Both the position numbers and the translations under genes were made by a program. From an uncultured Rhodanobacter sp. (GTDB lineage: Bacteria > Pseudomonadota > Gammaproteobacteria > Xanthomonadales > Rhodanobacteraceae), in NCBI GenBank assembly GCA_903827735.1, contig CAIKJM010000316.1, positions 1 through 22,098 of the forward strand: a DNA stretch of 22,098 nucleotides. The letters run 5' to 3'. Below are positions 1 to 7,561 of the stretch, piece by piece (position 1 is the stretch's first letter; each line of letters starts with the position of its first letter). The notes under the pieces were generated by a model. That model was not told the origin of the DNA. It was given only the letters and a program-made list of their open reading frames with translations, and searched no databases.

Positions 1-1
1 C

Positions 2-292
2 AAGACGAGCCTGGTTGCCCATATTTCTGAAACAAGCGGCGTGGTACCGAAGGACGTTCGTGCAGTACTGGCGGCGCTCGAAGGTGCAGTGGCGGGCTCG
101 GTGCATAAGAAAGGCGCCGGTTCGTTCACGCTGCCTGGCCTGCTGAAGATCTCCGCCGTGCACGTGCCGGCCAAGGCCAAGCGCAAGGGTATCAATCCTT
201 TCACCAAGGAAGAGCAGTGGTTCGCTGCCAAGCCGGCATCGATCAAGGTCAAGGTGCGCCCTCTGAAGAAGCTGAAGGACGCGGCCGCCTGA
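2..292 (+). CDS. HU-family DNA-binding protein (5' end outside window)
   Basis: This is the C-terminal part of a small histone-like nucleoid protein. The reading frame is open from base 2 and no start lies inside the window, so the N-terminus is missing. The 96 visible residues begin KTSLVAHISETSG, the helical dimer body of HU/IHF proteins. They continue with GAGSFTLPGLLKI and then KGINPFTKEEQWFAAKPA, which sits where HU has its DNA-contacting arm (GRNPxTGE...). The end is very basic (KVKVRPLKKLKDAAA). The arm is divergent from E. coli HU and matches the variant common in Xanthomonadales, as I recall it. Binding of DNA without strict sequence preference is inferred from the family. A strong terminator follows about 90 bases after the stop codon. 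Confidence 0.9.
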   Translation, partial: KTSLVAHISETSGVVPKDVRAVLAALEGAVAGSVHKKGAGSFTLPGLLKISAVHVPAKAKRKGINPFTKEEQWFAAKPASIKVKVRPLKKLKDAAA

Positions 293-379
293 GAATCTGT
301 TTGAGCCGCTGATCCGCGACGTTGATGGGAAAAGCGGGTATACAGCGGCTAGGTTGATTGGCACGCGCTAAAACAAACA

Positions 380-410
380 GAAGGGCCGCTCGCGCGGCCC
401 TTCTTTTTTA
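380..410 (+). terminator. Rho-independent terminator of the HU gene
   Basis: Arms AAGGGCCG (381-388) and CGGCCCTT (395-402) pair perfectly around a 6-base loop, with one more G-C pair at 380/403. TTTTTT follows at 404-409. The minus-strand reading is also fairly T-rich after the stem, so it may serve the convergent fadL gene, which ends at 425. Confidence 0.9.
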
Positions 411-424
411 GCTTGTGATGCGGC

Positions 425-1816
425 TTACTTGAACGCGTAAGTACCGGTCAGGCTGACCACGTCGCCGTGATCCTTGAAGTAGCCCACAGCGGTGCCTGCG
501 CCCAGAGCGATCGGGTTGGTCAGGTTGATCGGCGTGTTGCTGACGAACTGGTGCTGGTAGCCCAGGTCGAACGAAATACGCTGCGTGGCCTGATAACCAA
601 CGCCAAGGCCGACAATGCGACGAGCCCCATCAGGAATACGCGGATCGCGGCTGATGATGTTGGTCGGCGACTCGTCGTAGCCAAGACCCGCACGCACCGT
701 CCACTGGTCGTTCAACTTGTAGTCTCCGCCGATCGAGTAGGAGAACGTGTCTTTATACTTTTCCGGCAGCCCGACGAGGCTCTGACCTTCCGAGATCAGA
801 TTCAGCTGGGCAAAGTTCGACCAGTCGGTCCACGATGCCGACGCGGCCAGCGAGAACTGGTCATTGAACTTGTGCAGCCAGTCGACGCTGGCAAAGGCCG
901 GCGTATCGAGCGGGGAACTGGCGGATGCGCCGTTGGGATTGAGCGTCGGCAAGCCGGCGTTCGGGAATACCACCGGAGCGAGCGTCAGCAGCTGCAGGCT
1001 GGCAGCCGGGCCATACAACTTGTACGTACCGCTCAGCGTCTGCTGCACGCGTGAGTGGTAGTTCATGTCGACGCTGTCCTGCTGGGTCGGCTTCCACTCG
1101 AAACCGCCGAAGTAGCCGAACGCGAAGTTTTTCTTGACGTTGACGTTCAGCTGCACGTCGCCGCTCTGCGGCGCACCGAGAATCGGAGCACCAAAAAGCG
1201 CGGCTGCTGAGCCATAGGGATCCAAGACCGTATTAAGCTGCGCCTTCGTGCGCTGGCCCTCGATACCGGCGCCGACGGAGAACTCGTCGTTGACCTTGAA
1301 GCCAGCGGCAATGCTCACCGCGATGGATTGGAAGCTTGTCTTGGTACCGAAATAGCGGCCTTCCCAAGTCGGGTTGTACTTGCTGACGAGGCCGTAGGGC
1401 ACGGTCACGCTGCCGCCCACGGTGAGGCGATCATTCACGGGAAGTGCCCAGGCAATATCCGGGAACGGAATAAATTTACCGAAGCCGTTGGGATTGCCGC
1501 CGGTGGTCGGATTACCCTGCTGATCCTTGAACTGGCCCTGGAATTCCGCGCTCGGACGAATGCCGGTGCCGGTGACCTGGATCATCGGCGCATCGAAAAA
1601 GGCCATGGCCGCCGGATTGTTGTAGGCGGCGGTGACGTCATCCGGAAACAGCGAGCCACCGGCACCGGCGCGGCCCCAGCCGGCAGCGTTGGTGGTCGGC
1701 AACTGGAAAGAGCCGGCCTGTGCGCAGAGCGGCAGCGACAGTGCGGAAACGACGGCGAGGGCGAGACTGGCCTTGGCGCCGAAGCGGGTGAAGCTTTGCG
1801 AGGATTGACGATTCAC
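425..1816 (-). CDS. fadL: FadL/OmpP1-family outer-membrane long-chain fatty acid transporter
   Basis: This is an outer-membrane beta-barrel that lets long-chain fatty acids and other hydrophobic molecules enter the cell. The 463-residue product has a signal peptide of about 34 residues ending LPLCAQA. The mature start GSFQLPTTNAAGWGRAGAGG and the NNPAAM motif match the plugged FadL N-terminus. The rest is rich in aromatic/glycine strand pairs (SIGGDYKLNDQWTVRAGLGY) and ends GTYAFK, a typical barrel closure. The start is GTG at 1816, supported by AGGAG (complement of 1824-1828) at 7 bases spacing. The gene lies 137 bases downstream of a TetR-type regulator on the same strand, and that gap holds two symmetric sequences that could bind a repressor. 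Family assignment is firm; the exact substrate is inferred. Confidence 0.93.
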   Translation of the reverse strand: MNRQSSQSFTRFGAKASLALAVVSALSLPLCAQAGSFQLPTTNAAGWGRAGAGGSLFPDDVTAAYNNPAAMAFFDAPMIQVTGTGIRPSAEFQGQFKDQQGNPTTGGNPNGFGKFIPFPDIAWALPVNDRLTVGGSVTVPYGLVSKYNPTWEGRYFGTKTSFQSIAVSIAAGFKVNDEFSVGAGIEGQRTKAQLNTVLDPYGSAAALFGAPILGAPQSGDVQLNVNVKKNFAFGYFGGFEWKPTQQDSVDMNYHSRVQQTLSGTYKLYGPAASLQLLTLAPVVFPNAGLPTLNPNGASASSPLDTPAFASVDWLHKFNDQFSLAASASWTDWSNFAQLNLISEGQSLVGLPEKYKDTFSYSIGGDYKLNDQWTVRAGLGYDESPTNIISRDPRIPDGARRIVGLGVGYQATQRISFDLGYQHQFVSNTPINLTNPIALGAGTAVGYFKDHGDVVSLTGTYAFK

Positions 1817-1839
1817 GGTGGTTCTCCTGTGACGACAGT

Positions 1840-1947
1840 CTGAAGTGGTGCTTCAGCGCAAAAGTCGTGTGGTGGGACTGAGACGATTGGGGAGTAGGCG
1901 ACTTGGGCAATTGCGGCATCGTCGCTTACAAGCGTTCGAACTATTGT
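1840..1947 (-). promoter_or_regulatory. fadL upstream region with two candidate operator palindromes
   Basis: Two symmetric elements lie between the regulator gene and fadL. One is a 20-base near-palindrome at 1928-1947 with core GTTCGAAC and outer arms ACAA/TTGT (16 of 20 positions symmetric). The other is CTGAAG-TGGTG-CTTCAG at 1840-1856, just before the fadL ribosome site. I could not pick out a convincing -35/-10 pair. Operator function is inferred from symmetry and from the neighbouring TetR gene. Confidence 0.35.
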
Positions 1948-1953
1948 TTTTGT

Positions 1954-2805
1954 TTAGAGGGCCAGCCTCCCTTCCTTGAGCCATTCCAGAACGCCCGGCG
2001 CGGTATGCGTGCCGCTGTCGGGTTCCGTAACTGCCTTGCGCGCGGCTTCCGCGGTCGCGTTATCCAGTTGCAGCACCTCTTCGATGATCCCAATTTGCTC
2101 TGGGCTGCCGAACGGGGCGGTGAGTATCGGAGAGATGAGCGAGATCAATCGGGCCATCAGTTCGCCGTCGTTGATCGCCTCGCCCATGCTGAGGTCGTCA
2201 ATCAGCTTCTGCATGTCTTCGCCGGCGAGAATGCCCGACAGCGCCTTCAGGCCGAAGTGCAGCCGCAGACCGAGCTCGTTGCGCGGCAGGTCGGGCAGGG
2301 TGCGCGAAAACGCTTCGAAGAAACGACCGAAGATCGGCCGGTAATGCTCTTGCAGATAGTTGCGGATGAACGGCGAGCGATCGCTGTAAACCCGACCCAA
2401 AACGCGCATGAACGATTTGCCGCCAACGCTTTCATGACTGATGCGGAAGGCTGGAATGAACAGCATGGCGAAAACAGCCGTGGCATCCATATTTTCCGGC
2501 CACTGCTTTTCGCAGTTGCTTAGTAGATTCAGCCGTTCCAAATTCAATCGATCGAGCCGCTGCGACAGCAGCTCGTGCATCAAGGCTTCTTTGCTTCCGA
2601 AGTGGTAATTCACAGCCGCCAGATTGGCGTTTGCTTTAGTAGTGATCTGCCGCAGAGACATTGCCTCATAGCCGCATTCGATAAATAGCGACTCGGCTGC
2701 TTCAAGCAGACGCCTGCGCGTGTCGCCCGCACCCGCGCGCAGCGGCGTGCTCAAGCGAAAAACACCCAAAGGAAAGAGAGTGCGACCGGCAGCATCGGTA
2801 TTCAA
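1954..2805 (-). CDS. TetR-family transcriptional regulator, PsrA-like
   Basis: This is a one-component DNA-binding repressor. The helix-turn-helix is clear: TRRRLLEAAESLFIECGYEA, then SLRQITTKANANLAAVNYHFGSKEAL. The NLAAVNYHFGSK segment is very close to that of PsrA, the fatty-acid-responsive regulator of Pseudomonas, and the ligand domain (RVLGRVYSDRSPFIRNYLQEHY, FGLKALSGILAG) resembles it in layout. Binding of long-chain fatty acid or acyl-CoA is inferred from that likeness and from adjacent fadL. The start is uncertain. TTG at 2805 gives 283 residues, but TTG at 2754 gives a shorter N-terminus (MSTPLRAGAGDTRRR) nearer to what I recall of relatives. Neither has a good ribosome site. A near-palindrome lies directly upstream of 2805, which suggests autoregulation. 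Confidence 0.85.
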   Translation of the reverse strand: MNTDAAGRTLFPLGVFRLSTPLRAGAGDTRRRLLEAAESLFIECGYEAMSLRQITTKANANLAAVNYHFGSKEALMHELLSQRLDRLNLERLNLLSNCEKQWPENMDATAVFAMLFIPAFRISHESVGGKSFMRVLGRVYSDRSPFIRNYLQEHYRPIFGRFFEAFSRTLPDLPRNELGLRLHFGLKALSGILAGEDMQKLIDDLSMGEAINDGELMARLISLISPILTAPFGSPEQIGIIEEVLQLDNATAEAARKAVTEPDSGTHTAPGVLEWLKEGRLAL

Positions 2806-2813
2806 ATCCAGGA

Positions 2814-2831
2814 TTCAAACATGTGTGTGAA
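2814..2831 (-). promoter_or_regulatory. Candidate autoregulatory operator before the TetR gene
   Basis: TTCAAACA-TG-TGTGTGAA is an 18-base near-palindrome (one mismatched pair) a few bases upstream of the 2805 start. ATTCAAA also recurs at 2800-2806 and 2813-2819. A weak minus-strand promoter (TTGCTG, 17 bases, TAACGT; complement of 2854-2859 and 2831-2836) would place transcription start inside the palindrome, where a TetR repressor commonly binds. Function is inferred. Confidence 0.4.
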
Positions 2832-2873
2832 CGTTAAATCCCGCATGAACTTGCAGCAAGCTGCACTGCACTA

Positions 2874-2894
2874 AAACGATGAGTCGCGTCGTTT
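2874..2894. repeat. Inverted repeat AAACGA/TCGTTT upstream of the TetR gene
   Basis: Perfect 6-base arms at 2874-2879 and 2889-2894 are separated by 9 bases. A second small palindrome, TGCAGC-AA-GCTGCA, lies next to it at 2852-2865. Either could be an upstream regulatory site. Chance is not excluded at this arm length. Confidence 0.3.
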
Positions 2895-2980
2895 AACAGC
2901 CTGTCATCGCTGCAGAATCCCCTCAAACGTGACTGAGCAAGCGATGTCCGTTGCAGAGCTGAATCAATGTTTCAAGACCG

Positions 2981-3013
2981 GAAGAAAAAGGGGCGAGTAA
3001 ATGCTCGCCCCTT
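2981..3013 (-). terminator. Rho-independent terminator of ppsA
   Basis: Read on the minus strand, AAGGGGCGAG and CTCGCCCCTT (complement of 3004-3013 and 2988-2997) form a perfect 10-base stem with a 6-base loop, followed by a T-rich run (TTTTTCTTC). It separates ppsA from the downstream TetR-fadL genes on the same strand. Confidence 0.88.
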
Positions 3014-3059
3014 GTTGCAGTGCAGCGATAAGTCTGTTCAGTTACAGCCGATTTTTTGC

Positions 3060-5432
3060 TCAGCCAGCCTTCTTTTTTGCCAGACGCAGCCAGGTGTCGA
3101 CGACCGTATCGGGATTCAGCGACACGGACTCGATGCCCTGATCCATCAGCCATTCGGCCAGATCCGGATGATCGGAAGGTCCCTGACCACAAATGCCGAT
3201 GTACTTGCCTTTGGCGCGTGCCGTCTTGATCGCCATCGCGAGCAGCTTCTTGACCGCGGGATCGCGCTCGTCGAACAGGCTGGCGACGATGCTGGAATCG
3301 CGATCGAGGCCGAGCGTGAGCTGGGTCAGATCGTTCGACCCAATCGAGAAGCCGTCGAAGATGTCGAGGAATTCATCAGCCAACAGCGCGTTGGATGGAA
3401 CCTCGCACATCATGATGACCTTGAGGCCGTGCTCGCCCTGGACGAGTCCGTTTTTCCTCAAAACTTCGATAACTTTCTTGCCTTCGTCCAGCGTGCGCAC
3501 GAACGGAATCATCACCCAGACGTTGTCCAGCCCCATGACTTCGCGCACGTGCTTGACCGCCTTGCACTCCAGCCCAAAGGCATCGGCAAAGCTCGGGTCG
3601 ACGTAGCGACTGGCGCCGCGGAAGCCGATCATCGGATTCTCTTCGTGCGGTTCGTAGCGCGAGCCGCCCAGAAGATTGGCGTATTCGTTCGACTTGAAGT
3701 CGGACATGCGCACGATCACCGTTTTCGGATAAACCGACGCGGCGATGGTGGAAATGCCTTCGGCCAAACGATCTACATAGAAGCTCACGGGATCCGTATA
3801 ACCGGCGATACGCTCGTCGATCTTGGCCTTGGTGGCGGCATCCTGTTTGGCATATTCGAGCAGCGCCTTGGGATGTACGCCGATATGGCTGGCGATGATC
3901 ATCTCCAGCCGCGCCAGGCCGATGCCGGCGTTCGGCAGCATGCCGAAATCGAACGCGCGATCGGGGTTGGCCACGTTCATCATGATCTTTAGCGGCGCCT
4001 CGGGCATATCGCCGAGATCCGCGGTGACACGTTCGAACTTCAGAATGCCCTCGTAGATCGTGCCGGTGTCGCCCTCGGCGCAGGAGACGGTGACGTCGGC
4101 GCCGTCGGGAATCTTCTCCAGCGCGTTGCCAGTGCCCACCACGGCCGGCACGCCAAGCTCACGCGCGATGATCGCCGCGTGGCAGGTGCGACCACCGCGA
4201 TTGGTGACGATCGCCGCGGCGCGCTTCATCACCGGCTCCCAGTCGGGATCGGTCATGTCGGCGATCAGCACGTCGCCGGGCTGCACCTTGCTCATGTCGG
4301 CCAGAGTGCGAATCACGCGCGCCTTGCCGGCGCCGATTTTCTGCCCGATCGACCGACCTTCAGCCAGCACCTTGCCCTTTTCGCCGAGGTGGAAACGTTC
4401 CAGCTGGGTGGCGTGCGCGCGAGACTTCACGGTTTCGGGGCGGGCCTGCACGATGTAGAGCTTGCCGGTGTTGCCGTCCTTAGCCCATTCGATATCCATT
4501 GGGCGGCCGTAGTGCTTTTCGATGATCAGCGACTGGCGTGCGAGTTCCTCGACGTCACTGTCGGCGATGCAGAACTTGCTGCGCATGTCGGCTGGTGTGT
4601 CCTCGGTACGCACGCGCTCGCCGGCCGCGCTGGAATAGACCATGCGCAGCGCCTTGGAGCCGAGGTTACGACGCAGCACCGCCGGCTTGCCTGCGTTCAA
4701 GGTCGGCTTGAAGACGTAGAACTCATCGGGATTGACCGCGCCTTGCACAACCATTTCGCCGAGGCCGTACGAACCGGTGATGAACACCACGTCGCGAAAA
4801 CCCGACTCGGTGTCCAGCGTAAACAGCACGCCCGACGCGCCCACATCCGAGCGCACCATCAGCTGCACGCCGGCCGACAAAAACACGTCGTCGTGCTTGA
4901 AGCCCTGGTGTACGCGATAGGAAATCGCGCGGTCGTTGTAGAGCGAGGCGAAGACTTCCTTCACCTTGTGCAGCACGTCGTCGATGCCGACCACGTTGAG
5001 AAAGGTTTCCTGCTGACCGGCGAACGAGGCGTCCGGAAGATCTTCCGCGGTGGCGGAGGAGCGTACGGCGACAGCGATGTCGTCGCTTCCGGCGTCCTTG
5101 CACAGCTTGATGTAAGCATCGCGAATCGCCTGTTCGAGTTCCGCGGGCAGCGCCGTGTCGACGATCCAGCTGCGGATTTCCTTGCCGGCGGCCACCAACG
5201 TATCGACGTGATCGACGTCCAGACCGTCCAGGCGCTGCTGGATGCGTTTGGCCAATCCGCTCTTTTCCAGGTACTGCTGAAACGCATCGGCCGTCGTAGC
5301 GAAACCACCCGGGACCGAGACGCCAAGCTTGGCAAGGTTGCCAATCATTTCGCCGAGGGATGCGTTCTTGCCGCCGACCTTGCCCAGGTCGGTCATACGC
5401 AGTTGGTCAAGCCATAGCACCAGATCGTTCAA
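3060..5432 (-). CDS. ppsA: Phosphoenolpyruvate synthase
   Basis: This enzyme makes PEP, AMP and phosphate from pyruvate, ATP and water, and so opens gluconeogenesis from three-carbon compounds. The chosen start gives 790 residues, near the 792 of E. coli PpsA. Domains in order are an N-terminal ATP-binding domain (GKVGGKNASLGEM, VAVRSSATAEDLPDASFAGQ), the swivelling phosphohistidine domain (NRGGRTCHAAIIARELGVPA, catalytic His418, with Thr416 as the target expected for PpsR), and a C-terminal PEP/pyruvate barrel (MMCEVPSNALLADEFLD, FSIGSNDLTQLTLGLDRDS, GICGQGPSDHPD). The start is TTG at 5432: GAGGAG lies just upstream (complement about 5439-5445) and the protein then begins MNDLVLWLDQ as in relatives. 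The frame stays open to 5564, but that extension is not conserved in kind. ppsA is divergent from ppsR. Confidence 0.96.
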   Translation of the reverse strand: MNDLVLWLDQLRMTDLGKVGGKNASLGEMIGNLAKLGVSVPGGFATTADAFQQYLEKSGLAKRIQQRLDGLDVDHVDTLVAAGKEIRSWIVDTALPAELEQAIRDAYIKLCKDAGSDDIAVAVRSSATAEDLPDASFAGQQETFLNVVGIDDVLHKVKEVFASLYNDRAISYRVHQGFKHDDVFLSAGVQLMVRSDVGASGVLFTLDTESGFRDVVFITGSYGLGEMVVQGAVNPDEFYVFKPTLNAGKPAVLRRNLGSKALRMVYSSAAGERVRTEDTPADMRSKFCIADSDVEELARQSLIIEKHYGRPMDIEWAKDGNTGKLYIVQARPETVKSRAHATQLERFHLGEKGKVLAEGRSIGQKIGAGKARVIRTLADMSKVQPGDVLIADMTDPDWEPVMKRAAAIVTNRGGRTCHAAIIARELGVPAVVGTGNALEKIPDGADVTVSCAEGDTGTIYEGILKFERVTADLGDMPEAPLKIMMNVANPDRAFDFGMLPNAGIGLARLEMIIASHIGVHPKALLEYAKQDAATKAKIDERIAGYTDPVSFYVDRLAEGISTIAASVYPKTVIVRMSDFKSNEYANLLGGSRYEPHEENPMIGFRGASRYVDPSFADAFGLECKAVKHVREVMGLDNVWVMIPFVRTLDEGKKVIEVLRKNGLVQGEHGLKVIMMCEVPSNALLADEFLDIFDGFSIGSNDLTQLTLGLDRDSSIVASLFDERDPAVKKLLAMAIKTARAKGKYIGICGQGPSDHPDLAEWLMDQGIESVSLNPDTVVDTWLRLAKKKAG

Positions 5433-5661
5433 GGGTGTCTCCTCAAGAGCGCGATAAAAAGTGGGATTGGTGCAGGATGCAGTGCCAAAGCGGGCTGCAA
5501 AGGACTGGTATTGTCCGCTGCCGATGATGCGCAGCACAAGAAGACCATTCCGTTGCCCGGCCACTCCACCTGCATACCAGTCAGCAAACAGTCAATCGGC
5601 GACAGCCTTTGGTGCTTGCGCTAAGGTGCGGACAGGCTCAACAAAACGATCAGGCGCGGCC

Positions 5662-6477
5662 ATGCAGCGAACCGTTTTCTTCATCTCCGACTCCACTGGT
5701 ATCACGGCAGAGACCATTGGCAACAGCATCCTGGCGCAATTCGAAGGCGTGCAGTTCGACAAGCATCGGCTCGCCTTCATCGATGATGCGCGCAAGGCCG
5801 AGGCGGCGTCGGTGCGTATCAAGACCCACTATGCACAGACGGGCGAGCGGCCGATCGTGGTCAATACCATGGCCGATCGCGCGTTGTGCGACCTGGTCGC
5901 CGAGAGCGGTGCGCTGATGCTCGATGTCTTTGCGCCCTTCATCGGACCTCTGGAAGATGAGCTGGGCGCGAAGCGGTCCGGTGCCGTGAATCGCTCGCAC
6001 GGCATGGTCGATTTCGAGAAGTATGAAGCGCGCATCAACGCGACCAACTATGCCCTGACCCACGATGACGGCAGGGATTTCGACTACAGCAAGGCCGATC
6101 TGATTCTGGTGGGTGTGTCGCGCTCAGGCAAAACGCCGACCTGTTTGTACATGGCCTTGCATTACGGCGTCAGCGCCGCCAACTATCCGCTCACGGATGA
6201 TGATCTGGACAAGCTCGAGCTGCCGCATCGGCTCGTGCCGCATAAGAACAAACTGTTCGGCCTCACCATCGATCCACAGCGACTGGCGCAGATTCGCGAG
6301 CAGCGCCTCGCGGGCAGCCAGTACGCCACGCTCAAACAGTGTCGCTGGGAGCTGGAGCAGGCTGACAAGCTGATGCGCCACGCCGGTATCTCCAGCCTCA
6401 ATACGACGCATGTGTCGATCGAGGAGATCGCCAGCAAGATTTTCTCCCGCTTCGGCATCGAGCGGACCATGTTTTGA
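5662..6477 (+). CDS. ppsR: PEP synthase regulatory protein (bifunctional kinase/pyrophosphorylase)
   Basis: PpsR (DUF299 family) inactivates PEP synthase by ADP-dependent phosphorylation of a threonine beside the catalytic histidine, and reactivates it by phosphate-dependent removal. The 271-residue product starts MQRTVFFISDSTGITAETIG, the standard family opening, and carries the P-loop-like GVSRSGKTPTCLYMA near residues 152-166. The end SSLNTTHVSIEEIASKIF is also typical. The frame is open upstream to 5461, but ATG at 5662 fits the family N-terminus; the ribosome site there is weak. It is divergent from its target gene ppsA across a 229-base gap, as in E. coli. The target motif is present in this ppsA. 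I found no convincing promoter in the gap. Confidence 0.95.
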   Translation: MQRTVFFISDSTGITAETIGNSILAQFEGVQFDKHRLAFIDDARKAEAASVRIKTHYAQTGERPIVVNTMADRALCDLVAESGALMLDVFAPFIGPLEDELGAKRSGAVNRSHGMVDFEKYEARINATNYALTHDDGRDFDYSKADLILVGVSRSGKTPTCLYMALHYGVSAANYPLTDDDLDKLELPHRLVPHKNKLFGLTIDPQRLAQIREQRLAGSQYATLKQCRWELEQADKLMRHAGISSLNTTHVSIEEIASKIFSRFGIERTMF

Positions 6478-6521
6478 TCAGGCTGCCGTGATTCGCAGCC
6501 GCCAAGGAGTTTTCGATACCG

Positions 6522-6989
6522 ATGATTGCTTCACCCCGCCGACCCAACCTGCTGCCCGGGCGCTTCGAGTTCCTGATGGGGCTGTATGCGGAAAATTATC
6601 ATCGGCTGGCGCGGCTGTTCGGCCCGCAGGATCTGAGCCCGGGCCACTACATCTCCAATGTGGACGACCATCTGGACGTGCATCTGCATCTACAGGAAGT
6701 GCACCCGTACACGATGGAGCTGGAGCTCACCTACGATTTCGTCGACGCGCACACGGGCCAGCGCTCACCGTCGGCGCAGCTGCGTATGTATACCGATGCG
6801 CATGTCGCCGAAGCGCTGCATTGCCACCCAGGACGGCATCTGTGGCAGGTGCTCGGTCCGTTTCCCGCGGCGACCACGGTGTTCCAGCACCGTCTGCGGA
6901 TGAACAGCTTTCTGTCGCGCTGGCTGGAGTACCTGGGCGAGCAGGGGCATTCGATCGGGACACTGGTGCGCCAGGAAGCGGACGTCTGA
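6522..6989 (+). CDS. DUF1249 domain-containing protein (YqiB-like)
   Basis: This is a conserved cytoplasmic protein of unknown function, 155 residues, similar to E. coli YqiB. Visible likenesses are the N-terminal FEFLMGLYAENYHRLARLFG, the central beta-rich stretch YTMELELTYDF and QLRMYTDAHVAEAL, and the C-terminal RMNSFLSRWLEYLGEQGHSI. There is no signal peptide or membrane segment. AAGGAG at 6504-6509 supports the ATG at 6522, although the 12-base spacing is long. It begins 44 bases after ppsR and is probably cotranscribed with it. It converges on the tRNA operon, whose terminator at 7035-7059 may serve both directions. Confidence 0.87.
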   Translation: MIASPRRPNLLPGRFEFLMGLYAENYHRLARLFGPQDLSPGHYISNVDDHLDVHLHLQEVHPYTMELELTYDFVDAHTGQRSPSAQLRMYTDAHVAEALHCHPGRHLWQVLGPFPAATTVFQHRLRMNSFLSRWLEYLGEQGHSIGTLVRQEADV

Positions 6990-7034
6990 GAAAAAGTTGA
7001 GCTGCTTTGCGAGGGAATCCAAATCGCGCCCAAC

Positions 7035-7059
7035 AAAAAACCCGCGCTAGGCGGGCTTT
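7035..7059 (-). terminator. Terminator of the tRNA operon
   Basis: On the minus strand, CCCGC-CTAGC-GCGGG (complement of 7055-7041) is followed by TTTTTT (complement of 7040-7035). A G-T pair and A-T pairs extend the stem. It begins about 8 bases after the 3' end of tRNA-Asp. Confidence 0.85.
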
Positions 7060-7066
7060 CCATTGG

Positions 7067-7143
7067 TGGCGGAGCGGACGGGACTCGAACCCGCGACCTC
7101 CGGCGTGACAGGCCAGCATTCTAACCAACTGAACTACCGCTCC
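7067..7143 (-). tRNA. tRNA-Asp (GTC)
   Basis: This is a 77-base cloverleaf with encoded CCA. The acceptor GGAGCGG pairs with CCGCTCC, the discriminator is G, and the T-loop is GGTTCGAGTCC. The anticodon GTC is the complement of 7107-7109. It is third in a three-tRNA unit. Confidence 0.96.
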
Positions 7144-7209
7144 CCAGTTTCCAACAGCTACTTTTCCAACAATAACCTTGCAACATCTTCCAGCACTTGC
7201 GAGTCAACT

Positions 7210-7285
7210 TGGCGTCCCCACGGGGATTCGAACCCCGGTCGCCACCGTGAAAGGGTGATGTCCTAGGCCTCTAGACGATGGGGAC
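7210..7285 (-). tRNA. tRNA-Glu (TTC)
   Basis: This is a 76-base cloverleaf with encoded CCA. It begins GTCCCCATCGTCTAGAGG, the usual tRNA-Glu opening. The anticodon loop CTTTCAC gives TTC (complement of 7249-7251). The T-arm is CCGGGGTTCGAATCCCC. It lies 9 bases after tRNA-Ala and 66 bases before tRNA-Asp. Confidence 0.97.
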
Positions 7286-7294
7286 AATTCAAGT

Positions 7295-7370
7295 TGGTGG
7301 AGCCAGGCGGGATCGAACCGCCGACCTCCTGCATGCCATGCAGGCGCTCTCCCAGCTGAGCTATGGCCCC
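7295..7370 (-). tRNA. tRNA-Ala (GGC)
   Basis: This is a 76-base cloverleaf with encoded CCA. It begins GGGGCCATAGCTCAGCTGG. The anticodon loop ATGGCAT, between CCTGC and GCAGG, gives GGC. It is the first gene of the tRNA unit, just downstream of a strong promoter. Confidence 0.97.
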
Positions 7371-7387
7371 GCTGCTGGAAGCCCGGA

Positions 7388-7416
7388 AGAATAGGTCCGA
7401 GTCACATATCCGTCAA
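7388..7416 (-). promoter_or_regulatory. Sigma-70 promoter of the Ala-Glu-Asp tRNA operon
   Basis: TTGACG (complement of 7411-7416) and TATTCT (complement of 7388-7393) are separated by exactly 17 bases. The discriminator that follows is GC-rich, as is usual at growth-rate-controlled stable RNA promoters. The predicted start is about 10 bases before tRNA-Ala. Confidence 0.8.
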
Positions 7417-7422
7417 GACTTT

Positions 7423-7451
7423 TTTACGTTGGGTGATGAGGAACATAAAAT
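7423..7451 (+). promoter_or_regulatory. Candidate sigma-70 promoter of the antiporter gene
   Basis: TTTACG (7423-7428) and TAAAAT (7446-7451) are 17 bases apart. The -35 box is only 6 bases from that of the opposing tRNA promoter. The leader to the ATG at 7562 would be about 100 bases, and I see nothing recognisable in it. Confidence 0.5.
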
Positions 7452-7561
7452 CTGTCGCGTGGCGCGTAGATGATTCGAGCCGCTACCGCCGCTCGTGAGC
7501 CAAGACCAAGGCGCGTCGCTTCGTTTAAGCTGCCGCTGACTTAAGAAGTTGCGGACAAGGC

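Noticed and set aside
467..1054. Open frame of about 195 codons opposite fadL
   Set aside because: It is antisense to a clear beta-barrel gene, with no start signal or conserved feature.
2998..3013. Riboswitch or leader peptide in the ppsA-TetR gap
   Set aside because: The structure is a simple perfect stem followed by T residues on the minus strand, which an intrinsic terminator explains.
2967..3992. Open frame of about 341 codons opposite the ppsA 3' end
   Set aside because: It begins inside the ppsA terminator stem region and is antisense to a conserved coding sequence, with no domain resemblance.
4179..5417. Long open frame (about 412 codons) opposite ppsA
   Set aside because: It is fully antisense to a well-conserved gene in high-GC DNA. 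The translation shows no recognisable domain and no ribosome site, so it is a codon-bias shadow.
7067..7370. tRNA cluster as an integration site for a mobile element
   Set aside because: All three tRNAs are complete and no integrase, duplicated tRNA end or compositional change is visible on either side.
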